Positions 19,695 through 30,000 of a DNA stretch of 64,000 nt are shown here, in pieces. Each line of letters opens with the position of its first letter. Position 1 is the first letter of the stretch. Both the position numbers and the translations under genes were made by a program. Below the pieces are notes generated by a model. That model was given only the letters and a program-made list of their open reading frames with translations. It made no database searches and was not told where the DNA came from. The DNA is taken from the NCBI GenBank assembly GCA_020161395.1, contig JAIUOE010000001.1, positions 606,332 to 670,331 on the forward strand, read 5' to 3'. The DNA is from Bacteroidota bacterium. Lineage in GTDB: Bacteria > Bacteroidota > Ignavibacteria > Ignavibacteriales > Ignavibacteriaceae.

Positions 19695-19883
19695 TTATCT
19701 GAATAAACTCTTCAGAAACCAGATAACTAAAATTACCACCACCCAGAAACTTGCTGCGACAGAGAAGATATAGAAAATCAGATAAAACGGATCGATCAGA
19801 TCAAAAAGGTAAAGGACGCAAAGTATCGCAAATCCGTAAAAGATTGTATTCCCGATGAAGCTGTTTTCGAACCAGTTAAGCAT
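19695..19883 (-). CDS. Small membrane protein
   Basis: This 62-residue open frame is almost entirely hydrophobic, with two predicted membrane helices (about residues 12-32 and 34-56). It lies upstream of the WG-repeat genes on the same strand, about 115 bases from them. The ribosome binding site is weak (an AAGG core), so it may not be a real gene. Hydrophobic composition over the whole frame is the main support. Confidence 0.4.
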   Translation of the reverse strand: MLNWFENSFIGNTIFYGFAILCVLYLFDLIDPFYLIFYIFSVAASFWVVVILVIWFLKSLFR

Positions 19884-20706
19884 TTCTACTTGCCTTTTAT
19901 TAAGTGGTAAAAAAGTCGTAATTCACCCGCAGCACAGGAAGAGAATTCAGGGTGCTTCTTCTTCAGGAGCCGGTAGTGAAGCCGGACAGGTGGAGAAGGA
20001 TCAATTCACAAGACCGGTGAGAGACAGAAGAGAATCAGCCATTCACATGCCTCGACATGCTGTCAAGCGGAATGGTAAACTCCCGGTCAGACCCGGAATG
20101 AATTTACACTTTTATGGAGTAGAGAGTTTTTAGAGTAGAAGAGGAGAGTAGTGTAACAGAAGCCCTTGTGATTGTCAGATTTTTCATTTGAGAACCTTTC
20201 TTAATTTACGATGCAAATATCGGGATAAGTTGTGAAATAAAAAAGTCATTTTTCAGTGACCTGCTTTTCTTTTATTACAATTCCCCTTCTGCTATGATAG
20301 AGTGTGAAAATTTACACTTTTCCGGAAACTGAAGAAAATTTATTAAGGATGAATGTTTGAGGGCTGAATTTCTGAAGGATGAGAGATGAATGTGATGTTT
20401 GAAGTCAGAGGTTTGATGTTTGAAGGAGGACGCAGATACACGCAGATTCGACGGATTAACGCAGAGGGGTTTAATGGTTCCACAGATTTCACTGATTAAG
20501 CACAGATTCCACGGAAGGAATTTTCATCCTTCGGCCATCATCCCTCAAAAATTCATCCTTCCTCTTGCAATACAAAAAAAATATTTATATTTCAACCTGA
20601 CTGTTTATAATTTATATTACCAAAAGAATAATTAGTAAGTTTACTGAATTATTTCGGTTGTCAGACATAATCGTCTCAAATTATATACAAATTACACGGT
20701 ACCGGC
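19884..20706. repeat. Long intergenic region with degenerate CAGATT repeats
   Basis: No convincing gene is seen in these 820 bases, which separate divergently oriented genes. Around 20429-20520 there are four or five imperfect copies of a CGCAGATTcnACGGATTAA / CACAGATTnCACnGATTAA theme, an interspersed motif type often seen between genes in Bacteroidota-like genomes. Short stretches such as GAATTTACACTTTT (20097) and AAAATTTACACTTTT (20307) also recur. The secreted Ycf48-like gene probably has its promoter near the right end. Confidence 0.4.
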
Positions 20707-22793
20707 ATGTCAGCACGAAAAACATTGTTCCTGGTTTTGATTTCAATAAACATTTTAAATGCCCAGTGGTTATGGCAGAATCCTGCTCCGGTCGGGAGTC
20801 ATCTTAATGATGTTTATTTTATTGATTCTTTGCAGGGTTGGGCTGTGGGATATTCGGGAGCTGTTGTCAGAACAACCGACGGTGGTGAAACCTGGGTACA
20901 ACAACAAAGCGGGAAAAGTCTCTCCCTCTATTCGGTTTTTTTCACCGACTCCAAACATGGATGGATTTCAGGTGATAAGGGGACACTTCTTTATACTACA
21001 AACGGCGGCAGAAACTGGGACTCCGTTAACAGCGGAACGGAAGTGAAACTGAGTTCAGTCTGGTTCACCGATTCGCAAACGGGGTATGTCGTCGGGTCTT
21101 CCGGTACAATTCTAAAAACCACAAATGGCGGCATCGACTGGGTGGCATTAAACAGCGGTGTAACAAACTCTTTCAGTTGCATCAGATTTGTAAATTCCAA
21201 AACGGGGTGGATAGCCGGTTCCATGTCTTTTGTCCTTAAAACTGTTGACGGTGGAGCAATCTGGACACAATGTTCACTCGGGCAGTATATTTATTTAAGC
21301 GCGATTAGTTTTGTTGATACCCTCAGGGGGTGGGGTGCCGGCTATGAAGGAGTTATTGCCTGTACCACGGATGGTGGTTTGACCTGGACAGAGCAGCAGA
21401 GAGAGCATGAAATGCCGTTATATTCGGTTGATTTTTTTGATTCCTTGAATGGTATGGCTGTCGGGATTGGTGGAATCACCTGCAAGACCACGAATGGTGG
21501 AGTAACCTGGACCAAAAGATACAGTACAAACACGATGGTTCTGACTTCTGTAAAATGGCTTGACTCAAACAAACTCTACAGTATTGGGTGGGAGGGTACT
21601 TTTGCAAAATCGGTAAATGGCGGTAAAAACTGGGTATCAAAGAGAAGCGGCTTTACCGACTGGCTCATCTCACTGACAGCCATCGATGCTCAAACCGCCT
21701 GGGCTGTCGGACATCACGGCAGAATACTAAAAACATCCGACGGTGGTAAATTATGGAACGCAGTTGCCAGCCGCACTTCGTATAATCTTTTCGCCGTTGA
21801 CTTCGTTGATGCACAAACAGGCTGGGCTACAGGGGAGGGAGCAATCATTATCAAGACAACGGATGGGGGGACATCCTGGTTTGAACAAAGTGTCGCGAAA
21901 ACCGATTCTTTATTGAGCATACAATTTGTCAACCGTGATACCGGCTGGGTTGCAGGAACAAAGGGTACGGTAATGAAGACCACAAACGGTGGAACCGACT
22001 GGATCACGAAAGCAACCGGTACAGTCAGTGACATTTTCTCAGTCCGGTTTTCAGATGCCCTGAACGGCTGGCTTGCCGGAGACAACGGAACAATCATCAA
22101 AACCACCGATGGAGGGGAGTCCTGGACCGCAGTGAACACCGGCACCATCCATCTTTTTTTTGATATTCACATGAGTTCCAACGGAACCGGATGGGCAGTC
22201 GGATGGTTTTATGGTTTCTACAAGACAACTGACGGGGGGATAAAATGGAATCCCAGCTCCTCACCAGGACTGGAATCTTTTTCTTCACTCTTCTTTCTTA
22301 ATGATCAGACAGGTTGGGTGGTGGGAAGAGGTGGCAGTCTCTTCAAACCACAAATAATGGTGTCAACTGGGTGAAACAGAACAGCGGGACAAATGCTCCA
22401 TTAAACTCGGTATATTTTGTCGATTCTCTTACCGGCTGGATCGCGGGTCTCGGGGGAACGATCCTAAAAACGACTACGGGTGGAGTTTTTATAAATGAAA
22501 AACCGGAGGAGGAACTCCCCCAATCATTCTCTCTTTCACAAAACTACCCGAATCCGTTCAATCCTTCAACAGTGGTGAATTATTCACTCCCCGAGGGAGG
22601 TGTCGTTTGCATGAAATTATACAACATCCAAGGGAGAGAGGTTGCCACACTTCTGAATGAATTCAAGGCTGCGGGCAACCACTCCATCTCAATTGATGCT
22701 GCGAAATACGGACTTTCATCGGGTGTCTATTTTTACCGGATGACTTCGGGTTCAAACAGTGCGATTACAAAAAAGATGATACTGATCAGGTAA
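20707..22793 (+). pseudogene. Secreted Ycf48-like repeat protein with type IX sorting domain, frameshifted
   Basis: The first frame (20707-22374) has a signal peptide (residues 1-20) followed by about a dozen repeats of 42-44 residues. Each has the TTDGGETW / TTNGGxxW motif of Ycf48-like and BNR beta-propellers. Near the end the reading frame breaks: FK at 22342-22347 should continue as TTNNGVNW, but one A is missing from an AAAA run at 22345-22347 and the frame stops at 22374. The remainder is intact in the next frame (to 22793): one further propeller repeat, then a C-terminal domain with SFSLSQNYPNPFNPST and a GxVYFYRMTSG ending. This is the type IX secretion sorting signal. Restoring one base would give a continuous protein of about 695 residues. 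It is either a true pseudogene, a phase-variable slip, or a sequencing error in a homopolymer. Confidence 0.8.
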
Positions 22794-22795
22794 AA

Positions 22796-23749
22796 CTATT
22801 CTTCTTCTTCATCTTCATAATCTTCGAAGAGGTCTATTTCTTCGATAAATTCTTCGACTACCCAGTCGGCATTGATGTTGTTGCGATCGCAGAAGGGCAC
22901 GATATAACTGTCCATTGTTGCAATAAATTCATTGATGGTTTCCACCAGGGCTTGCATCTGCTCGCTGAACAGCACCTTATTATCCGCCGGATCAAATTTT
23001 TCCCGGAAAAGCAGGATATCCGTTAATGCAGTTTCATATTCACTTATCGGATCGTACAGAACCTCAATGAGAGCATTCAGGATAAGTTCCGGATTTTCTT
23101 TTTCGATTTCCTTGAGTTCGCTAAACAATATTTCCGCTTGCGCGGTGCTTACGGGGGTTGGGTTGCCTTCGGTTTCTTCAAGGAGAGTAAGCAATTCGTT
23201 ATGCTTTGCAGCATGTTTTGCCAGAAGTGCCTGCTCCTGTTTTTCTGTCATTTTCACTTTTTTAAACTCGTCAGCGGGCAACTCCAGAACGGGTGACAGG
23301 GGAACCAGAAGATTGTAAAGATCGCTGCTTTCAAGTTCCGAAGTAAACTTTTTAAATGTGAATCCGTGCCGGTCGAGGAAAGGAATGAGTTCCTCTTTTC
23401 TGTATGCCTGCATTGTGCTTAGGGTGACCAGAAAAAACTCACTGAACTCCTTGAGCAAATCAGCGGGTTTCTCGTCCAAATTGAAATAATATTCCATCAG
23501 GAGGTTGTACATGTTCGACCTTAGCGCCTGAACGGGAACGATGAGAGTGTCAAATTCCTCTTCCAGGAACTCACTCAGAAGGGGTTTCTCGATTGCCTTC
23601 AGTTCCTGTTGCAGTTTTGCAAGTTTCTCCGGGACGGAAGTGTCGCCACCCTTGCTCTTTTTCCCTTTACTTTTGAATGTGCTTCTCAGCAGTTCAACAT
23701 ATTCAGTTCTCTTCTCGTATGAAAGTTCCAGTGCCTTTTCGAAATCCAT
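22796..23749 (-). CDS. Acidic hypothetical protein
   Basis: This 317-residue soluble protein is rich in Glu, Leu and Lys and appears wholly helical. It has a basic N-terminal patch near residues 26-40 (KSKGKKSKGG) and an acidic tail (DYEDEEEE). I recognise no domain. It converges with the frameshifted propeller gene, with only 2 bases between the stop codons and no terminator visible. Function unknown. Confidence 0.6.
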   Translation of the reverse strand: MDFEKALELSYEKRTEYVELLRSTFKSKGKKSKGGDTSVPEKLAKLQQELKAIEKPLLSEFLEEEFDTLIVPVQALRSNMYNLLMEYYFNLDEKPADLLKEFSEFFLVTLSTMQAYRKEELIPFLDRHGFTFKKFTSELESSDLYNLLVPLSPVLELPADEFKKVKMTEKQEQALLAKHAAKHNELLTLLEETEGNPTPVSTAQAEILFSELKEIEKENPELILNALIEVLYDPISEYETALTDILLFREKFDPADNKVLFSEQMQALVETINEFIATMDSYIVPFCDRNNINADWVVEEFIEEIDLFEDYEDEEEE

Positions 23750-23870
23750 TTTTTAGTCCTCTATCCTGCAGATTGCATTTTTGGAAAAATATTAATAATT
23801 AAAAGGGAAAATACGGACAGTTCAGTTAAGTTTGGGGGATTTTATAAATAATGAACAATACTATACTGAT

Positions 23871-24236
23871 TCACATGTCCGTCTCAAGGCGTTTCAATTC
23901 CTCCTTTAGCTTTTTTGGAAGTGAGGCGACGATTAAATCGTAAGAGTGATCGATCAGTTCGAAGATGAGACTGAGCGGAACCGTGCCATCGAATGAGACG
24001 GTGTTCCAGTGCACCTTGTTCATGTGGTACCCGGGAGAGATGCCTTCGTACTCTTCCCGCAACTCCACCGCTCTCTCAGGATCACATTTCAGGTTAATTC
24101 CTTCCGGAGGCGAGAGGGAGATTATGGCGAAAATCTTCCCCATCACTTTATAGACGGGTGAATCCGCATCGAAAGGAAGGCTTTCTTCCACTCCCGGCTT
24201 TGAAAGGCACCGGTCTCTTGTTTGTTCGAGGGTCAT
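23871..24236 (-). CDS. MmcQ/YjbR family protein
   Basis: This is a 121-residue protein of the MmcQ/YjbR (DUF419) family, a small CyaY-like fold thought to bind DNA. Typical features are LSKPGVEESLPFDADSPVYKVMGKIFAI at the N-terminus (residues 11-38), NLKCDPERAVELREEY (48-63) and a PGYHMNKVHWNTVSFDG block (68-84) that is the family signature. Length matches the family. It overlaps the upstream small membrane-protein gene by 4 bases. Confidence 0.8.
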   Translation of the reverse strand: MTLEQTRDRCLSKPGVEESLPFDADSPVYKVMGKIFAIISLSPPEGINLKCDPERAVELREEYEGISPGYHMNKVHWNTVSFDGTVPLSLIFELIDHSYDLIVASLPKKLKEELKRLETDM

Positions 24237-24502
24237 TTAAAATGCTTTTTTGGGTTTCTGTCTTCGGGTTCTCTCCGATCGTCGGGGTTGAAGAGTTCAA
24301 AGGTTTCTGTTGTCTCCTGCCCGGTGGCCCCGGGATCATCGACTTTCAAAAGTGTATCTTCCTGAAGATTTTCGGTTGATTCGGCGGAATGACGCTTCAG
24401 GGTTCGTTCTTTTCTTTTCGAAAGGAGCATAAAAAGGAGAGGTGTAACGATTATGGTGAGAATAGCGAGAACAGTAAATATAATGATCATTGTAGTCAGC
24501 AA
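24233..24502 (-). CDS. Small membrane protein with charged tail
   Basis: This 89-residue protein has an N-terminal membrane helix at residues 4-28 followed by a basic stretch (SKRKERTLKRH) and a hydrophilic tail. That predicts a single-pass protein with a cytoplasmic tail. It is coupled by a 4-base overlap to the MmcQ/YjbR gene downstream. Function unknown. Confidence 0.5.
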   Translation of the reverse strand: MLTTMIIIFTVLAILTIIVTPLLFMLLSKRKERTLKRHSAESTENLQEDTLLKVDDPGATGQETTETFELFNPDDRREPEDRNPKKHFK

Positions 24503-24594
24503 ACTGAATTGATTAAACGGTTCGCAAACTTAGTTAGAATTTCATAAACTTACAAACTAAACCGAAGATATATTCGAATATTTAATTTCCCTAC

Positions 24595-24612
24595 GCGGGA
24601 AAAGAATCCCGC
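24595..24612. terminator. Hairpin after the hybrid kinase gene
   Basis: A perfect GCGGGA-aaagaa-TCCCGC hairpin lies about 40 bases beyond the stop of the hybrid kinase gene at the end of the signalling operon. It lacks a strong T-run on the minus strand, so it may be a weak or factor-assisted terminator. Confidence 0.35.
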
Positions 24613-24650
24613 CGGCGCTTTTAGTGACTTAAAGAAAAATCAAAAGCTTC

Positions 24651-26600
24651 CTACTTCAGAGCATTCTCCACTATTTCCACAACTTCAGCTTTCCGGTACG
24701 GTTTTGAAAGGTAATGGGTACAGCCTCCCCGAAGAAAATCGGCTTTGTCATTCCCCATGGCATATGCGGTAACTGCAACGACAGGGACGCCCTGGTATTC
24801 GGGCAGTTTTTTGATCTCTTTCACCACATCCATGCCGTTCATGCCGGTTCCAAGATTTATGTCCAGAAGAAAAATGTCATATTTTTTCGATTTGATCATT
24901 TCGATGGCTTTTTCACCGGTTTCAGCCATTTCCACATCACAAATTTTCCGAAGGAACAGTCCCATTACATCGAGATTTATCGGGTCATCTTCCACATAAA
25001 GTGCAACAGGTCTCTGCCCCTGTTTTCCCGAAAACACTCGATTGGGTGTTTCAGTTGTTACGCCGGGGGCAATTTCTTCTTCCCTGTCTGCATCCGGTGG
25101 TGTTTCCGGGAATTTGACAGTGAAAACAGAACCTTCACCCACCTCACTTTCGACTGATATGACACCATCCATAAGTTCAACGGTTCTTTTGGTGATCGTG
25201 AGTCCGAGTCCCGTTCCCTGATAATAACGGGATTTCCCCTCGCTCACCTGACGGAACTCTTCCCAAATCAGGTCGAAATTGGATTTTTCTATTCCAATTC
25301 CGGAATCTTTTACTTTCAGGTAAACCCATCCTTTACCCTCAATCTCTTCCTTTCCAATCTCGATGCCTACATTTCCCCTTTCGGTAAATTTAATGGCATT
25401 ATCAACGAGGTTATAAAGGATTCTGTTTAGGAGCCGTTCATCCACACGGGAGAAAAGCTGCTCATTGTGAACAACTGTATCCAGTTTCAGATTTTTCTTC
25501 TCGATCTCAGGGATGAAGTCATCCAGACTGTGCCTTACCAGATCGACAATATTTACATCCTTGGCAAATACTGCAAGGTTTTCAGCTTCCGCTTCAGAAA
25601 GATCAAGGATGAAGTTGAGAGTTTCACTCAGTCTTTTGCCCGAGTCATAGATTCCCTGCGACATGCTTACAAGATCCGGGTCATCCAGGGTGGAAATCAG
25701 AATCTCCGAATAGCCCAAAATACCATTCAGGGGAGTCCGAAGTTCATGATTCATGTTCGCAAGAAAGTTCGATTTCATCCTGTTGAGCGCTTCGGCTTTA
25801 TTCTTTGCTTCCAGAATCTCTCGGGCAGCCCGTTTGCTCTCGGTGATGTCCCTGAGGATAACCATTGTAAATATGTCACCATTCATCTCATAAGTGGAGA
25901 CATGCACATCCATCTCGAAAGAAGTGCCGTCTTTTCGTAAACCGAGTGTTTCATAACCCGAAGGCACATTTTCCCTCTTTGCCCTTTTTACGATGTAATC
26001 GTGGACTTTCCCCCTTTCCCCGGGTGCAATCAAATCCTGGACAGGGATGCCGGCTATCTCGTCACTTGTTTCGTAGCTGAACAGTTTCACATAAGCAGGA
26101 TTCACCATTATGTGAATACCATCTTTTGAGACCCCGATTGCATCGACTGAGTGCTCAAAAACATTTCGAAACCTTTTTTCGCTGGTTTCTTTGGCTTCTA
26201 TTGCCTCCCGTTTTTGCCTGCGATGTTCCGCCTCTTTTAATTCCCGTTCAATTGCAGGTATCAATCTTTGAAGGTTCCCCTTCATTATGTAATCCTGAGC
26301 TCCTGATTTCATAGCCATTACAGCCACTTCTTCACCAATATTTCCGGAGATAATTATGAAAGGGATATCAGGGTCAAGTTCCCGGACCGTCCGGAGGGCA
26401 GAAATTCCATCAAACATCGGCATTGAGTAGTCGCTAAGAACAATATCCCAGCGCTGCTGTTTGAAAGCGTTCAGCAGGTCCTCTTTGGTCTCTACCTGGG
26501 AGAATTGAGGTTCATAGTTGCCCTGCCTCAGTTTCATGAGCAACAGTTCCCTGTCGTCTTCTGAATCCTCGACAATTAAAACACGGAGTGGGGTTTTCAT
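24651..26600 (-). CDS. Hybrid sensor histidine kinase (REC-PAS-HisKA-HATPase-REC)
   Basis: This 649-residue cytoplasmic phosphorelay protein has five domains. An N-terminal receiver carries phospho-acceptor D57 in the WDIVLSDYSMP block. A PAS domain spans about 135-255 and ends in the RDITESKRA motif. The HisKA motif NMNHELRTPLNG has H285. The HATPase domain has NAIKF, DSGIGIE and GTGLGL boxes. A C-terminal receiver (533-649) has D580 in FLLDINLG. No membrane segment is present. A receiver at the N-terminus means the protein can accept phosphate from another kinase. It lies 15 bases after the response regulator gene and so probably forms one relay with the regulator and the copper-ATPase/ETR kinase upstream. 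Confidence 0.9.
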   Translation of the reverse strand: MKTPLRVLIVEDSEDDRELLLMKLRQGNYEPQFSQVETKEDLLNAFKQQRWDIVLSDYSMPMFDGISALRTVRELDPDIPFIIISGNIGEEVAVMAMKSGAQDYIMKGNLQRLIPAIERELKEAEHRRQKREAIEAKETSEKRFRNVFEHSVDAIGVSKDGIHIMVNPAYVKLFSYETSDEIAGIPVQDLIAPGERGKVHDYIVKRAKRENVPSGYETLGLRKDGTSFEMDVHVSTYEMNGDIFTMVILRDITESKRAAREILEAKNKAEALNRMKSNFLANMNHELRTPLNGILGYSEILISTLDDPDLVSMSQGIYDSGKRLSETLNFILDLSEAEAENLAVFAKDVNIVDLVRHSLDDFIPEIEKKNLKLDTVVHNEQLFSRVDERLLNRILYNLVDNAIKFTERGNVGIEIGKEEIEGKGWVYLKVKDSGIGIEKSNFDLIWEEFRQVSEGKSRYYQGTGLGLTITKRTVELMDGVISVESEVGEGSVFTVKFPETPPDADREEEIAPGVTTETPNRVFSGKQGQRPVALYVEDDPINLDVMGLFLRKICDVEMAETGEKAIEMIKSKKYDIFLLDINLGTGMNGMDVVKEIKKLPEYQGVPVVAVTAYAMGNDKADFLRGGCTHYLSKPYRKAEVVEIVENALK

Positions 26601-26615
26601 ACTTTTCCCGGATGA

Positions 26616-27056
26616 TTATTTGTTGAATGATTTTTGAGGAGCTTCGTTGAGCATTAGCCAGTATATCCCGATATTGCTTGCCACTTCAACAAATTTTAGA
26701 AAATCGACAGGTTTTCTTATAAAGCTGTTGGCACCAAGTCCATAGCTGGCAAGAATATCCTCCTCCTCGTTCGACGATGTAAGAATGACCACGGGGATAA
26801 ATCTTGTTTTTTGATTCTCTCTGATTCTTTTTAACACTTCCAAACCGTCGATTTTCGGAAGTTTAAGGTCCAGAATTATCAAAGCCGGCAATTCTGAATC
26901 GTTGCCTTTTCTTTCGAAAAGGTAGTCGACGGCTTCCTGCCCGTCCCGTGCCACATCAATTTTGTTAGTTATGTTATTCTTTTTCAGAGCTCGAATAGTC
27001 AGCAATTCATCATCAGAATTATCTTCAACCAGCAGAATTGTTTTATTGATAGCCAT
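26616..27056 (-). CDS. Single-domain response regulator (Rcp1-like)
   Basis: This 146-residue receiver has no output domain. Visible are the acidic pocket (ED at 11-12), phospho-acceptor D63 in ALIILDLKLPKIDG, the conserved T in VVILTSS and the Lys in FIRKPVDF. The long loop between strand 2 and strand 3 (LFERKGNDSELP) is typical of the Rcp1 group, which are partners of phytochrome-type and related kinases. Its start codon directly follows the stop codon of the copper-ATPase/ETR kinase gene, so the two are co-translated. It most likely shuttles phosphate from that kinase to the downstream hybrid kinase. Confidence 0.9.
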   Translation of the reverse strand: MAINKTILLVEDNSDDELLTIRALKKNNITNKIDVARDGQEAVDYLFERKGNDSELPALIILDLKLPKIDGLEVLKRIRENQKTRFIPVVILTSSNEEEDILASYGLGANSFIRKPVDFLKFVEVASNIGIYWLMLNEAPQKSFNK

Positions 27057-30000
27057 TTAGTGCTCCTTATCAGAGTTTAGAGTGAAATAAAAAACAGTAC
27101 CTTCTCCAACTTTACTCTCCGCCCATACATCACCTTTGTGACGCCGGATAATGCGTTGAACTGTAGCGAGACCCACACCTGTACCGCTGAATTCATCGGC
27201 TCTGTGGAGGCGCTGGAAAGGTGTAAAAAGTTTATCGATATATTCCATGTTGAAGCCGGCGCCGTTGTCTTTCACGAAGTATGTCTTTCTTCCGTTTATT
27301 GTAGTCAGCCCGAATTCAATGGTTGCTTTTTCTTTTTTAGAGCTGAATTTCCATGCGTTGTTCAGCAGATTTTGAAGTACGGCTTCCATCAGGGTGGGGT
27401 CTGCCTGGTCGACCATGTCGGGAGTGATCGAGATGTCGACAATTCTTTCCGGCTCCCTCTCTTTCAATTCCTGACAGATTGCTGAAGCGATATCCGAAAG
27501 ATTTACCTGCTTCAATTTCATTTCCGCCCTGGTTAAGCGGGAGAGACTGAGCATTTCATCGATCAGTTGACCCATTCTTTGAGCATTAAATCTTAGCCGG
27601 TTTAGGTACATCTGCCCCTGATCGTCAAAATGGTCAGAATATTCCTCGAGAAGAGCCTGACTGAATCCGTCGATACTTCTCAATGGTGCTCTTAAATCGT
27701 GCGACACAGAGTAGCTGAAAGATTCAAGTTCCTTGTTGGTGGCTGCAAGCTGTGAAGTCCTTTCCTCCACCCTGTGCTCAAGCTGCTGGTTCAGCTCCCT
27801 TATCTCGTTTTCTGCCAGAATTCTTGCAGTGAGATCGACGCCGCATGAATAGTTCTTTTCACCGAGTGTAATAAAAGTCCAGGATATGTTTCGTTTCGAG
27901 CCATCCTTACAGGTGACTATAGACTCGAAAGGAGGAATTTTTGTTTGTGTGGCGATGGCATGGTCGACCATTCTCATCCATTCCTCAGAGATAGCCTTTC
28001 GATAGTTCTCATCAGGATATGCGAGGGGCCACCAGTCGTTTCCTGAACCGACCTCCTTTTCCGTATAACCGAAAAGCCTGACGAATTCGGGGTTAATGTA
28101 TTCTGTAAATTGTTCGACTCCCGTTGAAAGATGGATAGCCACAGGAATTGTCTCGATCATCGTACGGAACTGTTTCTCGCTCTCTCTTAAGGCTATTTCA
28201 GCAGACTTTCTTTCAGTTATATCATTTCCCTGTGCAATGGTAGCCCTAATTTCAATATCATTTTTATCGAGGACATTGGCAGAGTTCCACAGAACCGTTC
28301 TGATTTCACCATCTTTTCTGAGGATTTCGATTTCAACCGATTCCCATCTTTCCCCCTCGGATGTCTTTCTGATTAATTCCAGCGAGTCTTCCGCTGTCTC
28401 GGGAGGGAAGAGAAAATCGAGCTTTTTACCAATAACTTCCTCCTTGGAGTATCCACTGAGATTTTCGAATGCATGATTAAACCGGGTGATGGCAAGAGCC
28501 GGATCCCAAACAATAATCGGTGCATTAGCATAATTGAAGAGGTTTTCGAGATACTCGTTAGTTTCATGGAGAGCGGCTTCAGCTTTTAGTCTTTCCCTTA
28601 TTTCATTTACAAGATTTTCGTTTGCAACAAGAAGTTCAGCCGTTCTTTCAGCTACTCTTTGCTCCACCTCTTTATAGGCTTTTTGGAGTTCAGTTTGAGT
28701 AAAAATCAGTTTTTCCTTTTCGCTCTGAAGCTCCGAGTTCAATTGTTTCAATTGTTCGGGGCTCGGAATTGCCAGAAGTTTAGGCAGAATGGGCCAGACT
28801 ATAATTGCTGTTGAGACAGAAATGACGGCACATGCTGCATCCACCGATGCCTGCCACCAGTCGACCGACCACCACAATCCGATAATATGGACTACATGGG
28901 TGGTTCCGCAGGCAAGAATAAACAATCCGAAGAGGACAAGAATCCAACTGAACGGGAGATCTTTTCTTTTACGAATAAAAATAACAAGAAAGACCGGTAT
29001 CGAGGCATAGGAAATTGCAATGAGTCCGTTCGAAATCGCCATCACCATCATAAGAAGTGGTGTCATACCCGTCTCGATTACATTTTTTATCTCCATTTCG
29101 CTCTTCGACATGGCGAGCATCGGAAGAGTAATAAGAACCGCGAGAGAAATGGTCGGGAGCGCAAGTCTTGGTATCAGCTCAATCGATTGCCTGGCGATCG
29201 ATTTTGGAGGTTCGAAAGTTCTCACTTTATACCCCTTTAACCGGAGGCTGTTTGAAACAACAAATATGGAACTGAATGCCATTGCACCGGCGGCAAACAT
29301 CGGGCTGAGGAGTCCGAATCCCGCAACCGGAATCAGGGCAATGTTATAAAAAAGAGCCCAGATGAGGTTTTGAACAATGGTTTCGGAAGTGCCGCGGGAG
29401 AGGGAAATTGCCTTGCCGATGCCGGTAAGGTCGCCGCTTATCAGAGTGATTCCGGCTGCAGCAATGGCGATATCCGTGCCTGTCCCAATTGCTATCCCAA
29501 CATCTGCCTGAGCAAGAGCAGGGGCATCATTAATTCCGTCTCCAACCATTGCGACAACGGGAGAAGAGTAATTCCCGAGAGACCGGGCATTCTGCATTTC
29601 TTTAATTGCATCAACTTTACCGCCCGGTGGCACCTCAGCTATTACTCTTGAGATACCAACCTGTTTCGCTATTGAATTGGCTGTCGATTTGTTGTCGCCT
29701 GTTATCATCACCACTTCAATGCCAAGCTGCTGAAGTTCGGCAATGGCTTCCGCTGAACCTGCTTTTACAGTATCAGCTACCGCAATAATGCCAATCACTT
29801 GAAGAGGGAGGTTGTTTACCGGATCGGAGATGGTAACGGTCATCACCGTTTTTCCATCTTCCTCGAGAGGCAGAATCTCCTTTTCGAGTTGCCGGAGATC
29901 CAAGCCGTCATTCTTCATCATACGGGAGTTGCCGATCGAAATGGTCTTGTCGCCAACCAGTGCTCTTACACCAAAGCCGGCGAACGCCCTGAACTTTGAA

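Noticed and set aside
21714..22148. 144-codon frame on the minus strand
   Set aside because: Antisense to the propeller repeats; its own repeats simply mirror them.
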